Shown here: positions 27,281 to 38,358 of the stretch, one piece after another
Layout: every line of letters starts with the position of its first letter
Numbering within the stretch: position 1 is the first letter of the stretch
NCBI RefSeq assembly: GCF_004011095.1
Contig: NZ_CP028129.1
Location: 2,108,001 to 2,172,000, forward strand
DNA from: Rathayibacter rathayi
GTDB lineage: Bacteria; Actinomycetota; Actinomycetes; Actinomycetales; Microbacteriaceae
DNA length: 64,000 bases
Direction of reading: 5' to 3'
Translations under genes and position numbers: made by a program
Notes under the pieces: generated by a model
Seen by the model: only the letters and a program-made list of their open reading frames with translations
Told to the model about the DNA's origin: nothing
Database searches by the model: none

Positions 27281-27949
27281 GTGGTGAATCGGCGGGGCCA
27301 TCCGGTTCACAACGCAGGATGGATGTCAGCAGAGACGCGGATCACGCCGGTCGGCACGGGCTCGGGAGCGATCCTTCCTGCATTGTGCACGCCTTGCCGC
27401 CCGTGCTGGCCGGTGGCAGGCTGCCATCTGCCGATCGAGGTCCGCCCCGCCTCCGTTTTCGCCGCCGTCGTCGGCCCCAAGCACCCGAACGCGGGCGTTT
27501 GCTGGTGTCTGAGCTACCGCCTCCGTTCCTTCGCCGAGAACCGCGCACTACTCGGTCCGGCCCGCGGCGAGCGAGTGCGCGCGGTCGTCGCGGAGGATCC
27601 GCCGCCAGGCGTGCTCGCCTACGACGGCGACGACGTGGTCGGCTGGGCGGCCGTGCATCGGCGGGCTGACACGAGTTACTCGACGAACCGGAAGATCCCG
27701 CACGACGATGACCTCGACGTCTGGACTTTCTGGTGCACCCGCGTTCGCCCGGGCGTACGGCGCTCCGGCAGTGGAGGGGTACCCCGTCGACAATGCGGGC
27801 GCGAAGGTCGATCTCACGATGGCGGACGTCGGCACTCGCGCGCTGTTCGAGTACGCAGGCTCACGAAGGCGGCCGACACGGCGTCGGTGCTGAACGGCTT
27901 CCCGCGGGTGGTGATGCGCCTGCCTCTCCGACATACCACGACGATATGA
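27281..27949 (+). pseudogene. GNAT acetyltransferase gene with internal deletion and frameshifts
   Basis: One frame encodes VVGPKHPNAGVCWCLSYRLRSFAENRALLG...VVGWAAVHRRADTSYSTNRKIPHDDDLDVWTFWCTRVRPG, a recognisable GNAT-type N-terminal two-thirds. The acetyl-CoA-binding helix expected next is missing. The continuation AFARAYGAPAVEGYPVDNAGAKVDLTMADVGTRALFEYAG is in another frame from about 27744, and the last piece TKAADTASVLNGFPRVVMRL is back in the first. A short internal deletion plus a second indel near 27857 explains this. The true start is uncertain. Confidence 0.75.
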
Positions 27950-27956
27950 TGCGGTC

Positions 27957-28424
27957 GTGATCCTCGACCAACTCCCCGTCGGTGCCGTCCTGAGGCGCGC
28001 CCGAGAGGACGTCTCGATGTCCCAGACGGCACTCGCCGCCGCCGCCGGCCTGCGTCAGCCGAACGTCGCCGCGATCGAAGCCGGCGCACGCCGTCCGAGC
28101 CCGGAGCTGCTCGAGCGGCTCCTCCGAGCTGCCCGACTCCGCCCGTCGATCGCTCTGGAGTACCTCGCCAACGACGTCCGCCAACTCGCCGCGGACCACG
28201 GTCTCAGCGACGTCCGCGTGTTCGGCTCGGCGGCCCGGGGCTCGGACGACGAGCGGAGCGACATCGATCTGCTCGTCGCGGCGGATCCCTCCGTCGACTT
28301 CCTCCGACTGGCCGCCTTCCGCGGTCGAGCCGAGGTGCTCCTCGGGTTCCCGGTGGACGTCCTGATCGACAGCGCGGACGACGAAATCGTGGCGGCGGTC
28401 CGCCGCGAGGCCGTGCCGCTGTGA
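27957..28424 (+). CDS. MntA-like antitoxin: HTH fused to nucleotidyltransferase
   Basis: 155 residues. An N-terminal XRE-type helix-turn-helix (MSQTALAAAAGLRQPNVAAIEAGARRPS, residues 21-48) leads to a minimal nucleotidyltransferase domain with VFGSAARGSDDERSDIDLLV, the GS...DxD catalytic signature. In HEPN-MNT systems the MNT protein neutralises the HEPN RNase, by adenylylation in studied cases. The TGA overlaps a GTG that begins the HEPN gene, so the two were translationally coupled. The HTH fusion suggests it also autoregulates the operon. Confidence 0.85.
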   Translation: MILDQLPVGAVLRRAREDVSMSQTALAAAAGLRQPNVAAIEAGARRPSPELLERLLRAARLRPSIALEYLANDVRQLAADHGLSDVRVFGSAARGSDDERSDIDLLVAADPSVDFLRLAAFRGRAEVLLGFPVDVLIDSADDEIVAAVRREAVPL

Positions 28425-28842
28425 CCCGTCCGGACGAGGGAGAGACGAGGGAGAGACGACGCAGGACCGCTTCACCGCCCGCCCCCGACGTCCCGCCGAC
28501 GACACCGGCAAGCGCTCCCGGCTGATCCTCGAGGCGGATCGACTTCTCTCCCGCCTCGATCGTGCCGCGCGGGACGGCGAGGACGAGTTTGTCCGCCCCG
28601 TGTCGGACAGCAGGGACATCGGCGCGCTCGCCCTGATCACTCTCGCCGAGTTCGTGCACCGCGATCTGCCCGCCGCCGTCGTCGCTCAGTTGCCCGGCGA
28701 CGCGGTCGAAGGACTGCGAGCCACGCGGAACATCGCCGCGCACAATTACGCCGCCCTCGACAATGAGCGGTTATGGGCGACCGTGACCGTGCACGCCCCG
28801 GCACTACTCCGCGCAATCCGAGCAGCGCTCCTCAACGGCTGA
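28421..28842 (+). pseudogene. HEPN toxin gene frameshifted by an 11-bp duplication
   Basis: A GTG at 28421 overlaps the antitoxin stop (GTGA) but its frame ends after 34 codons. The HEPN body lies in another frame and contains RNIAAHNY, matching the RNxxAHxY active site of HEPN RNases. An exact 11-bp tandem duplication, ACGAGGGAGAG at 28434-28444 and 28445-28455, lies between. Removing one unit joins MTRPDEGE to TTQDRFTARPRR and restores a 136-residue protein. An internal start at 28600 would give only 80 residues but would keep the HEPN motif. Confidence 0.8.
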
Positions 28843-28865
28843 CCACCCCGTTACCCGGGAACGAG

Positions 28866-28901
28866 GAACGGCCCCTCACCCGTGTCGGGGAGGGACCGTT
28901 C
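28866..28901. terminator. Bidirectional terminator between HEPN and nrdF
   Basis: GAACGG...CCCTC pairs with GGGAGGGACCGTTC across a short loop. It lies between the convergent HEPN and nrdF genes. Confidence 0.7.
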
Positions 28902-28931
28902 GCCGTGTAGGCCGGGACGTGGTGTCGACGC

Positions 28932-32091
<3,160 letters not shown>

Positions 32092-32095
<4 letters not shown>

Positions 32096-32508
32096 TGCTG
32101 CGTCCAAAACGTGTCCAATCCTTCATCGACGGCACGGACGTCGTCGGGTGTTCCGAATACTTCGAAGCGGTAGAGGTGCGGTACCGCGCACTTGCGGGCG
32201 ATGATGTCGCCGGCGAGGCAGTACGCCTCGCCGAAGTTGGTGTTGCCGGCGCCGATGACGCCTCGGATCAGGGAACGATTGCACGGATCGTTGAGGAACC
32301 GGATGACCTGCTTGGGGACCGCGTCTGCGCCGTTGCCGCCACCGTAGGTGGGGAGGACGAGCACGTACGGCTCGTGGACGTGGAGGGTATCGAGGGTGGC
32401 CCCGTCGCGCCGGGCGTGGAGCGGGATCCGCTGCGCCAGCCGCCCGAGCTTTTCGACGAACCGGTGCGTGTTCCCCGAACTGCTGGAGAAGTACACCAAC
32501 CCGCTCAT
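32092..32508 (-). CDS. nrdI: Flavodoxin-like NrdI
   Basis: 138 residues. The FMN phosphate-binding loop is [11 protein letters not shown], with [15 protein letters not shown] and [19 protein letters not shown] lining the flavin. NrdI delivers the oxidant that activates the Mn2-tyrosyl centre of NrdF. It is separated from nrdH by about 140 bp, nearly all of it the structured repeat (copy 2), and overlaps nrdE by 4 bp. Confidence 0.96.
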
Positions 32509-32549
32509 CCCACCACCCCTCTCCTCTGCCCTCTGCCTACTCCCCGTCC

Positions 32550-32655
32550 CCTCTGGGGCGTCTGCGTGGTGAGCTGCAAGGCGGAGGAAGAAGCCGTAGC
32601 GGCGCTACGGCGCCTGACGACAACGCCGCAGATCGCCGCGCAGACGCTTCAGAGG
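32550..32655 (-). repeat. Dispersed nested-hairpin element, copy 2
   Basis: Outer arms are CCTCTG-gg-GCGTCTGCG (32550-32566) and CGCAGACGC-tt-CAGAGG (32639-32655), followed by the same internal pairing as copy 1. On the nrd mRNA strand it reads GCGGCGTTGTCGTC, then the inner stem (arms 32593-32600 and 32604-32611), then CTCCGCCTTGC. The nrdH stop codon lies inside the outer arm. It fills the nrdH-nrdI gap. Confidence 0.88.
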
Positions 32656-32867
32656 GTCGCAATCTTGTCGGGGCGGAAGCCGGACCAGTGATCATCGTCC
32701 GTGATGACGACCGGCGCCTGAAGGTAGCCGAGGGCCTTCACGGCCTCGAGGGCCTTCTCGTTGACCGAGAGGTCGAAGACCTCGTAGTCGATGCCCTTGC
32801 TGTCGAGGGCGCGGTACGTCGCCGTGCACTGGACGCAGGAGGGCTTGGTGTAGACCGTCACAGCCAT
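32649..32867 (-). CDS. nrdH: Glutaredoxin-like NrdH
   Basis: 72 residues, MAVTVYTKPSCVQCTATYRALDSKGIDYEVFDLS. It has the redox centre C-V-Q-C, the cis-Pro region APVVITDDDHWSGFRPDKI and the typical NrdH length. It supplies electrons to NrdE and is itself reduced by thioredoxin reductase. It is the first gene of the operon, downstream of the NrdR-like boxes. Confidence 0.96.
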   Translation of the reverse strand: MAVTVYTKPSCVQCTATYRALDSKGIDYEVFDLSVNEKALEAVKALGYLQAPVVITDDDHWSGFRPDKIATL

Positions 32868-33003
32868 GTGTGTCGCCTTTCGGAGGGGAGTGTTTCAGGT
32901 GCCGCCCTCCGACCGGCGGCCCGGGGTTCGGGGCGGGTCGGAGGAGGAGGTCGTGGGGGTTCGGGGTACTGGTGGGGCTCTCGCTCCGACCTGCTCCTCA
33001 ATA

Positions 33004-33045
33004 CTACATATAGGGGGCGCAGAGGCGTTAGCCCACTAGCGGTAG
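33004..33045 (-). promoter_or_regulatory. Pair of NrdR-box-like sites
   Basis: CTACATATAG at 33004-33013 and CTAGCGGTAG at 33036-33045 share CTA-N4-TAG and are 32 bp apart, about three helical turns, as is usual for NrdR pairs. The first fits the CWAyATATWG core of the NrdR box well, the second less so. They lie 140-180 bp before nrdH. The 32868-33003 segment otherwise shows only G-rich sequence. Confidence 0.5.
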
Positions 33046-33061
33046 AGTTACAGGGGTGTAG

Positions 33062-33157
33062 TTATCCACCGGTTCCTCCCCCGTTCATCCACAGGCCGGA
33101 GCCCGTGGAACCGCGGAAGGACGCGGATCGGGACGAACCATCCACAGCTGTGGACGA
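33062..33157. promoter_or_regulatory. Cluster of DnaA-box-like 9-mers upstream of nrdHIEF
   Basis: TTATCCACC (33062), TCATCCACA (33085), CCATCCACA (33138) and, on the other strand, TCGTCCACA (33149-33157) are each within one or two bases of TTATCCACA or TTGTCCACA. The remainder of this gap up to the glycerate kinase stop has no gene. Confidence 0.45.
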
Positions 33158-33241
33158 GACGGATCCGTTTCCTGGGTACAACGCCGTGCGGCGTGTCGGC
33201 ATGCCCGGACAGTACGCCCGACCACCGACACTGACGGGAGG

Positions 33242-34333
33242 TTAGAGCAGGCGCGCGGCCCATTCCTGGGCGACAGCGCGGAGGTGCGGAAGCGGGTCCG
33301 CGAGCGCGGCGGACGCCGAGCCGGCCACCTCGGTCAGCGACGCCGCTTTGGAGAAGCCGCTGGTCGGAGCCGTGATCGCGCCGGCGACGAGCAGCGCCCG
33401 CGCGCCGGCCGCCTCCGCCAGGCCACGAGCGTACGAGGGGACCTTGCCGGCCGCGGTCTGCGTGTCGAAGTGCCCCTCCCCCGTGATCACGACGTCAGCG
33501 CCGGCGACGAGGCCCGGGAGCCCGATCGCCCGGCCGACGGCGTCCGCGCCGGAGGACAGGCGCGCTCCCCAGGCGAGCAATCCGAATCCGGTACCACCCG
33601 CCGCTCCTGCTCCCGGCGCGTCCGGGTCGGCGTCGAGGTGTGCCGCGAGATGCCGGAGGCCGCCGTCGAGCCGGAGCACATCCTCGGGCCCGGCTCCCTT
33701 CTGCGGCGCAAAAATGTGGGCCGCTCCGGAGTCGCCGAGCAGCGGCGCGGTGACGTCGCTGAGTACGACGGCGCCACCGGCCGGCAACGCGCGGAGTCCG
33801 CGCCGGTCGACGGAGGCGAGACCGTGCAGTGCCCCACCCCCGTCGCCGATGTCATGACCGGAGAGCGTAGTGAAGCGGGCACCGAGCTCGCGCAGGGCTC
33901 CGACACCGCCGTCGGTCGAGGCGCTGCCGCCGATCGCGAGAAGCAGCGACTGCGCTCCAGCGTCGAGAGCGGCGGCGATTGCGCGGCCGAATCCGCGAGT
34001 GTGCGCGGTGAGCGGGCGGAGCGGATCGAGCAGGGAGATCCCGCTCGCGGAGGCGAGCTCGACCACGGCGGCACCGTCAGGCAGCAGCAGCCAGTCGGCG
34101 CTCACGGTACGGTCGTCGGGGCCGGTCACGAGGGCCGAGTGCCGCCGCGCTTCCGGCACTGCGAGCGCGATGGCGTCCACCGTGCCCTCTCCCCCGTCGG
34201 CCATCGGAGCGAGGACGATCTCATCGCCCGGACGCTCGGCGCTCCACCCCTGGGCCAACGCTCGCGCGACCTCGACCGCACTGACGGACCCCTTGAACGA
34301 GTCCGGCGCGACGACGACCCGGAGCCTGGACAC
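33242..34333 (-). CDS. Glycerate kinase (GarK/GlxK family)
   Basis: 363 residues. It begins RLRVVVAPDSFKGSVSAVEVARALAQGW, followed by ADGGEGTVDA, LAIGGSASTDGGVGALRELG and VITGEGHFDTQTAAGKVPSYARGLAEAAG, all signatures of type II glycerate kinases that phosphorylate glycerate with ATP at the end of glyoxylate or glucarate catabolism. I used the GTG at 34333, since the upstream extension of the frame is Arg/Ser-rich. No partner pathway gene is adjacent. Confidence 0.93.
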   Translation of the reverse strand: MSRLRVVVAPDSFKGSVSAVEVARALAQGWSAERPGDEIVLAPMADGGEGTVDAIALAVPEARRHSALVTGPDDRTVSADWLLLPDGAAVVELASASGISLLDPLRPLTAHTRGFGRAIAAALDAGAQSLLLAIGGSASTDGGVGALRELGARFTTLSGHDIGDGGGALHGLASVDRRGLRALPAGGAVVLSDVTAPLLGDSGAAHIFAPQKGAGPEDVLRLDGGLRHLAAHLDADPDAPGAGAAGGTGFGLLAWGARLSSGADAVGRAIGLPGLVAGADVVITGEGHFDTQTAAGKVPSYARGLAEAAGARALLVAGAITAPTSGFSKAASLTEVAGSASAALADPLPHLRAVAQEWAARLL

Positions 34334-34361
34334 GCGCCCAGTGTGCCAGGAGGGCGGACGA

Positions 34362-36269
34362 TCAGCTGCGCAGTTCGCGCGCCGGGTCGACGGCCGCGGA
34401 TCGCGCCGCAGGCACGCTCGCCGCGACTCCCCCGACCAGCGCCCCCAGCAGTGGCCCCTGCCAGAGGACCGCCACCGAAACGACGGGAGACCAGCCCTGC
34501 CCGGTCGAGATCGCGAGGACGACCCCGATCCCGAGAGCGGTGCCGAGGGCGCCACCGAGGAGTCCCGTCACGGCACTCTCGACGACGAACAGGGCCCCGA
34601 TCCCCCTCCGCGACGATCCGAGCGCCCGGCGAAGACCGATCTCGGCCCTGCGCGAGCTCACTCCGCTCCAGGCGGTGGCGAATGCCCCGAGCCCCGCGAG
34701 CACCAGCAGCACCGTGCCGGTCGTGCGGACCAGCTGCTCGAGCTGGTCGTTGATCCGACTGCGCAGTTGCGCGAGATCCGCGGTTGTCTCCGCGTGGAAC
34801 ATGGTCGGGGCAGCCGGATCGAGCGCCGTCGGAGCGATGTCCGCGACCGCCCTCGCCAGCCCTGGCTCGGTCGAGGCCAGGAGTATTCCCGACTGGGTTC
34901 CCGTCGAGATCGTGGTGACCGCCTCCCGGCCGATGACGATCGCCCGGCTCAGGTCGGCACCGGCCGGGCCGACAGCGGTGATGGCGCCCACGACGCTGAA
35001 GGATCTGCCTCCCATCGAGAGGGTGGCTCCCTCGGCGCCCGGAACGATGCCGAGCCGCTCCGCCGCCTCCGCTCCGACGAGAGCGATCCGACCGGAGATC
35101 GGCTCCGGAGCCGAGAGCAGCCCAGCAGCCGACGCCGGCTCCGTCGTGACGCCGAGGGCTCCCACTGCGTCGCCCCCGAGGGCGATGACGGAGACGCTTT
35201 CGGCGCTGGCGTCGAGCACCGCCTCCGGGGCCCGCCGGACCGGCGCGCGAAGACCCGCGACGTCCCAGCGCAGCCCGGCGTGCAGGACACCCTCGACACC
35301 TGCGAGGCGCTTAGCGTCTTCCTCCGTCACGTCCCCGCTCGCTCCGCTCGACGTCAGCCGCACGAGGTCGCCGGCAGCGCTCCGGACGGTGTCGTCGACC
35401 TGGCGTGCGGCCGTCACGGCGAGCGCGTCGGCGGCGACGAAGCCGCCCGCCCCGATCGCGACGATCGCGACCGCGACCAGCGCTCGTGCGGGTGCGGCGA
35501 GCAAGCCCAGCACGGTGTCCGCGATCAGAGCGCGCACGCGATGCCGACGCGCATCGCGCGATGGAGCAGGAGTCGGGGAGGCGGCGGCGCTCGTATCCGC
35601 TGGTGCGTCCGGACCCTCGAGGCGTCCACGCCGCATGGCCAGGTTCCGATCAGCCCGAGCGGCCAGCCTCGTATCGTGCGTGACGACCACGAGCGCGAGG
35701 CCGCGCTCCCGCAGTGTCTCGAGGAGGCCCACGATGCGGTCGCCGGTCTCCTCGTCGAGGCTCCCCGTCGGCTCGTCGAGCAGGAGGACACTCGGCCGGT
35801 GCACCAGAGCGCGAGCGATTGCCACGCGCTGACGCTCTCCTCCCGAGAGCAGGTCGACGCGCGCGTTTGCCTTGTGCGCGAGTCCGACCGCGGCGAGAGC
35901 CTCGGTGATCCGCTCCGTCATCGCGTCGTCGTCGATCCGCCCCGCGTGGGCACCGACCGCGACATTCTGCGCTGCGGTGCGGCCCGGCAGCAGGTGGGCG
36001 TCCTGAAACACGAAGCCGAAGCGCCGAGCACGGAGCTCGTCACGCTGCCGGTCCGCCATCACCGCCGTGTCGATCCCATCGACGAGGAAGCGGCCCTCGC
36101 TCGGGCGGTCGAGTAGGCCGAGGATGTTCAGGAGCGTCGACTTCCCGGATCCCGAGGGTCCGGTGATGGCAACGAACTCGCCGCGGTGCACGACGAGGTC
36201 GACCCCGCGCAGGGGGTGGTTGTCGACGTCGAAGCGACGCTCGACTCCGGAACACTGAAGGACAGGCAC
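34362..36269 (-). CDS. MacB-like ABC exporter: ATPase fused to FtsX permease
   Basis: 635 residues. Residues 1-225 form an ATPase of the LolD/MacB type: Walker A GPSGSGKST, signature LLSGGERQRVAIARAL, Walker B LLLDEPTGSLD. Then come one helix (about 255-280), a large extracellular domain and three C-terminal helices with the FtsX motif SSRRAEIGLRRALGSSRRGIGALFVVESAV. Such pumps act mechanically with an adaptor protein, encoded 3 bp upstream. The cargo is unknown; the I36-like secreted protein at the head of the operon is a candidate. Confidence 0.9.
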   Translation of the reverse strand: MPVLQCSGVERRFDVDNHPLRGVDLVVHRGEFVAITGPSGSGKSTLLNILGLLDRPSEGRFLVDGIDTAVMADRQRDELRARRFGFVFQDAHLLPGRTAAQNVAVGAHAGRIDDDAMTERITEALAAVGLAHKANARVDLLSGGERQRVAIARALVHRPSVLLLDEPTGSLDEETGDRIVGLLETLRERGLALVVVTHDTRLAARADRNLAMRRGRLEGPDAPADTSAAASPTPAPSRDARRHRVRALIADTVLGLLAAPARALVAVAIVAIGAGGFVAADALAVTAARQVDDTVRSAAGDLVRLTSSGASGDVTEEDAKRLAGVEGVLHAGLRWDVAGLRAPVRRAPEAVLDASAESVSVIALGGDAVGALGVTTEPASAAGLLSAPEPISGRIALVGAEAAERLGIVPGAEGATLSMGGRSFSVVGAITAVGPAGADLSRAIVIGREAVTTISTGTQSGILLASTEPGLARAVADIAPTALDPAAPTMFHAETTADLAQLRSRINDQLEQLVRTTGTVLLVLAGLGAFATAWSGVSSRRAEIGLRRALGSSRRGIGALFVVESAVTGLLGGALGTALGIGVVLAISTGQGWSPVVSVAVLWQGPLLGALVGGVAASVPAARSAAVDPARELRS

Positions 36270-36272
36270 CGG

Positions 36273-37511
36273 TCAGCCGATCACGACGGTATCGCCAATC
36301 GAGAGCGCGGGCTCGCCGTCGAGCAGCGCCCAGCCGTCCGCGACCACACGGACCTCGATGTCGACCCGCTGGCGGCCGTCCGGCCGGTCGACGTCCACGA
36401 AGCTGGTGGCGCCATCCTGCCGCAGTGCCGTGGCCGGAACGGCGATCCGCTCGGCGCCGCGGTCGCCGAAGGTCACGGTGACGGATGACCCGGCAGCAAG
36501 GGAGGTCCGCGTCTCGGCCGAGACGAGGACGGTGACGTCGTGCCCGGGAGCCGACTTGTCGACCGCGGGCTTGAAGGGCCCGATGCTCTCGATCGTCCCG
36601 GACGAGTGCGTGGCGGAGGCGGGATCGACGATGGACGCGGCAGCGCCGACCGCAAGGGAGTCGGCGGAGGCGACGTCGACCCGGGCGACGACGCGATCGG
36701 GCGGCACCGTCCAGGTCATGACCGTGCCGTCGCCCGGGATCAGGGAGTAGAGGGACGGCGCGGTGGCGACCGCGAAGTCCGACCGGTCCAGGTCGACGAT
36801 CTCACTGAAGGGCAGGCGTCCGCCGCGTGGGCCGGGCGCTGTGGTGGTGGGTGCTGTGGTGCTGGGTGCCTGTGTCGCAGCGGGCTGTGTACCGCTCGGC
36901 GCTGCCGAGGGGAGCGCTGAGGCGGGAGCCGCAGAGACCACGTCGGGCCCGCGCTGTGCCCGGTAGCCGCGATCCTCGTAGAAGGCCGCGAGGGAGGCGA
37001 CGGTCGCGGAGTCGTAGGTGTCCTCCTCCGAATCCGCCGCATAGCCGAGGCTGGCGAGAGCGCCGTTCAGGGCGAGGACGTCCTCGCCCTCGTCGCCCTG
37101 GGCGAGATCGCGGTAGTGCGGTCCGTCGATCGCCAGGGCGAAGACCGGCCGCTCGGCTACGGCGAACAGGAGTGCGCCGTCGACCACCGGGGAGCTCACG
37201 CCGAGTGGCGCCGCCGTGATCTGCGCGGCCGCCGCCCCGGAGGGGGCAACGGCCTGGACGCTGACGGCCGTGCTGCCGCCGACCGTGCCGAGCGCCGACG
37301 GGAGCGGCAGCGTGCGCTTCTCGACCGTGCCCGTCGTGGTCAGCGTCCGCTGCGCGTTGTCGAAGGCGGTCGCGTCGGGGGCACGCAGCGCCTGCCCCAG
37401 GAGGAAGGCGACCGCCATCGCGCCGATCACGGGGACCAGCACGACGACGATCACCCAGCCGCGGGGACGGAGCCGGAGCGTCGGGCCTTCGTCAGTGTCC
37501 GCCGTGTTCAC
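36273..37511 (-). CDS. Membrane-fusion (HlyD/MacA-like) adaptor with peptidoglycan-binding domain
   Basis: 412 residues. An N-terminal anchor lies at about 19-40 (VIVVVLVPVIGAMAVAFLLGQ). A PG_binding_1-like segment, DEGEDVLALNGALASLGYAADSEEDTYDSATVASLAAFYEDRGY, is at about 140-185, followed by an Ala/Pro/Thr-rich linker and beta-barrel and lipoyl-like segments to the end (VPATALRQDGATSFVDV). It fits Gram-positive MacA-type adaptors that bridge a MacB pump and the cell wall. The GTG start overlaps the lipoprotein gene's stop by 20 bp, and the next stop-to-start gap is 3 bp. Confidence 0.88.
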   Translation of the reverse strand: MNTADTDEGPTLRLRPRGWVIVVVLVPVIGAMAVAFLLGQALRAPDATAFDNAQRTLTTTGTVEKRTLPLPSALGTVGGSTAVSVQAVAPSGAAAAQITAAPLGVSSPVVDGALLFAVAERPVFALAIDGPHYRDLAQGDEGEDVLALNGALASLGYAADSEEDTYDSATVASLAAFYEDRGYRAQRGPDVVSAAPASALPSAAPSGTQPAATQAPSTTAPTTTAPGPRGGRLPFSEIVDLDRSDFAVATAPSLYSLIPGDGTVMTWTVPPDRVVARVDVASADSLAVGAAASIVDPASATHSSGTIESIGPFKPAVDKSAPGHDVTVLVSAETRTSLAAGSSVTVTFGDRGAERIAVPATALRQDGATSFVDVDRPDGRQRVDIEVRVVADGWALLDGEPALSIGDTVVIG

Positions 37512-38355
37512 TGATCACCTTCTCCGCGAACGCGACCCGCTTATCCGTCTCCTTCTTGTCCTCCACAAGAGCCGCCTCATTCTCGGCGATGAACGCCACC
37601 TGATACGCGGCGACCACATCCACGAACGTCTGCGCAGCACCCGTCGACGACAAGCACTCCACCTGATCCAGCGCAGCACGGATGCCCGCCTCACTGTCCG
37701 CAGCATCGGCGATCTTCGGAGAAGTCACCGCCCGCTGCTCGTCCAAGGCATAGCCCTTCCCGGACAGGCAGGCGCCGAACTCAGACTGGGCTTGCGCCCA
37801 GATGGGGTCGTCGCTCGCCCAGCTCCAGGTCGCCTTCCGGCCCCGCTCGTGGATTGACTCTTCGGGCGTCCGGTAGCTCAGCGACGCGATCTCCTCGCTT
37901 CTGCTGTTGACACCGACACACTGCAAGATTGCATGTTCCGTCTCATCCGAAGTTGCGGCCTCGTTGTGCTGACGTGCCTCGGCGAGCGCACTTGGCGCCA
38001 TCCCAAGACCTCCTTGCAGCGCCCTCGCCTTCGTCCACACCCCGAAATACTTCAGCGACCACAGAGTGGAGGGCGGGTAGTCGAGCACGTTCGGGAAGCT
38101 CACTTCGTGACCAGCCGCGCGAACGCAGTCCTCGGCGAGCAGGTCCGACGCCCGCTCGAGACGCTGCCGCTCACGCGCACTCGGTCCGTACTCGTCCAGC
38201 GGCTCTTGCACCGTCTCCGTCGCCTCCTCGAGCACCGCGGCATTCGGCACGAACTCGATTGACGATGGCTTATGCACACCGTCATCTGCGCCGGACGCGC
38301 ATCCACTGAGCAGGAGCAGCGCGCACCCGAGAGAGGGGAAAAGAGCGAGCTTCAC
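37492..38355 (-). CDS. Lipoprotein in the exporter operon
   Basis: 287 residues. The signal peptide ends in LLLLSGC, Cys19 being the lipidated residue. The mature protein has several Cys residues (AEDCVRAAG, ILQCVGV, FGACLSGKGY, QVECLSS), consistent with a disulfide-stabilised extracellular fold of two related helical halves. It also has a charged C-terminus. I do not recognise the family. Similar lipoproteins occur with MacA/MacB-like pairs in actinobacteria, where sensing, immunity or substrate capture have been suggested. The GTG start is 3 bp after the I36-like gene stop. Confidence 0.82.
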   Translation of the reverse strand: MKLALFPSLGCALLLLSGCASGADDGVHKPSSIEFVPNAAVLEEATETVQEPLDEYGPSARERQRLERASDLLAEDCVRAAGHEVSFPNVLDYPPSTLWSLKYFGVWTKARALQGGLGMAPSALAEARQHNEAATSDETEHAILQCVGVNSRSEEIASLSYRTPEESIHERGRKATWSWASDDPIWAQAQSEFGACLSGKGYALDEQRAVTSPKIADAADSEAGIRAALDQVECLSSTGAAQTFVDVVAAYQVAFIAENEAALVEDKKETDKRVAFAEKVISEHGGH

Positions 38356-38358
38356 AGG

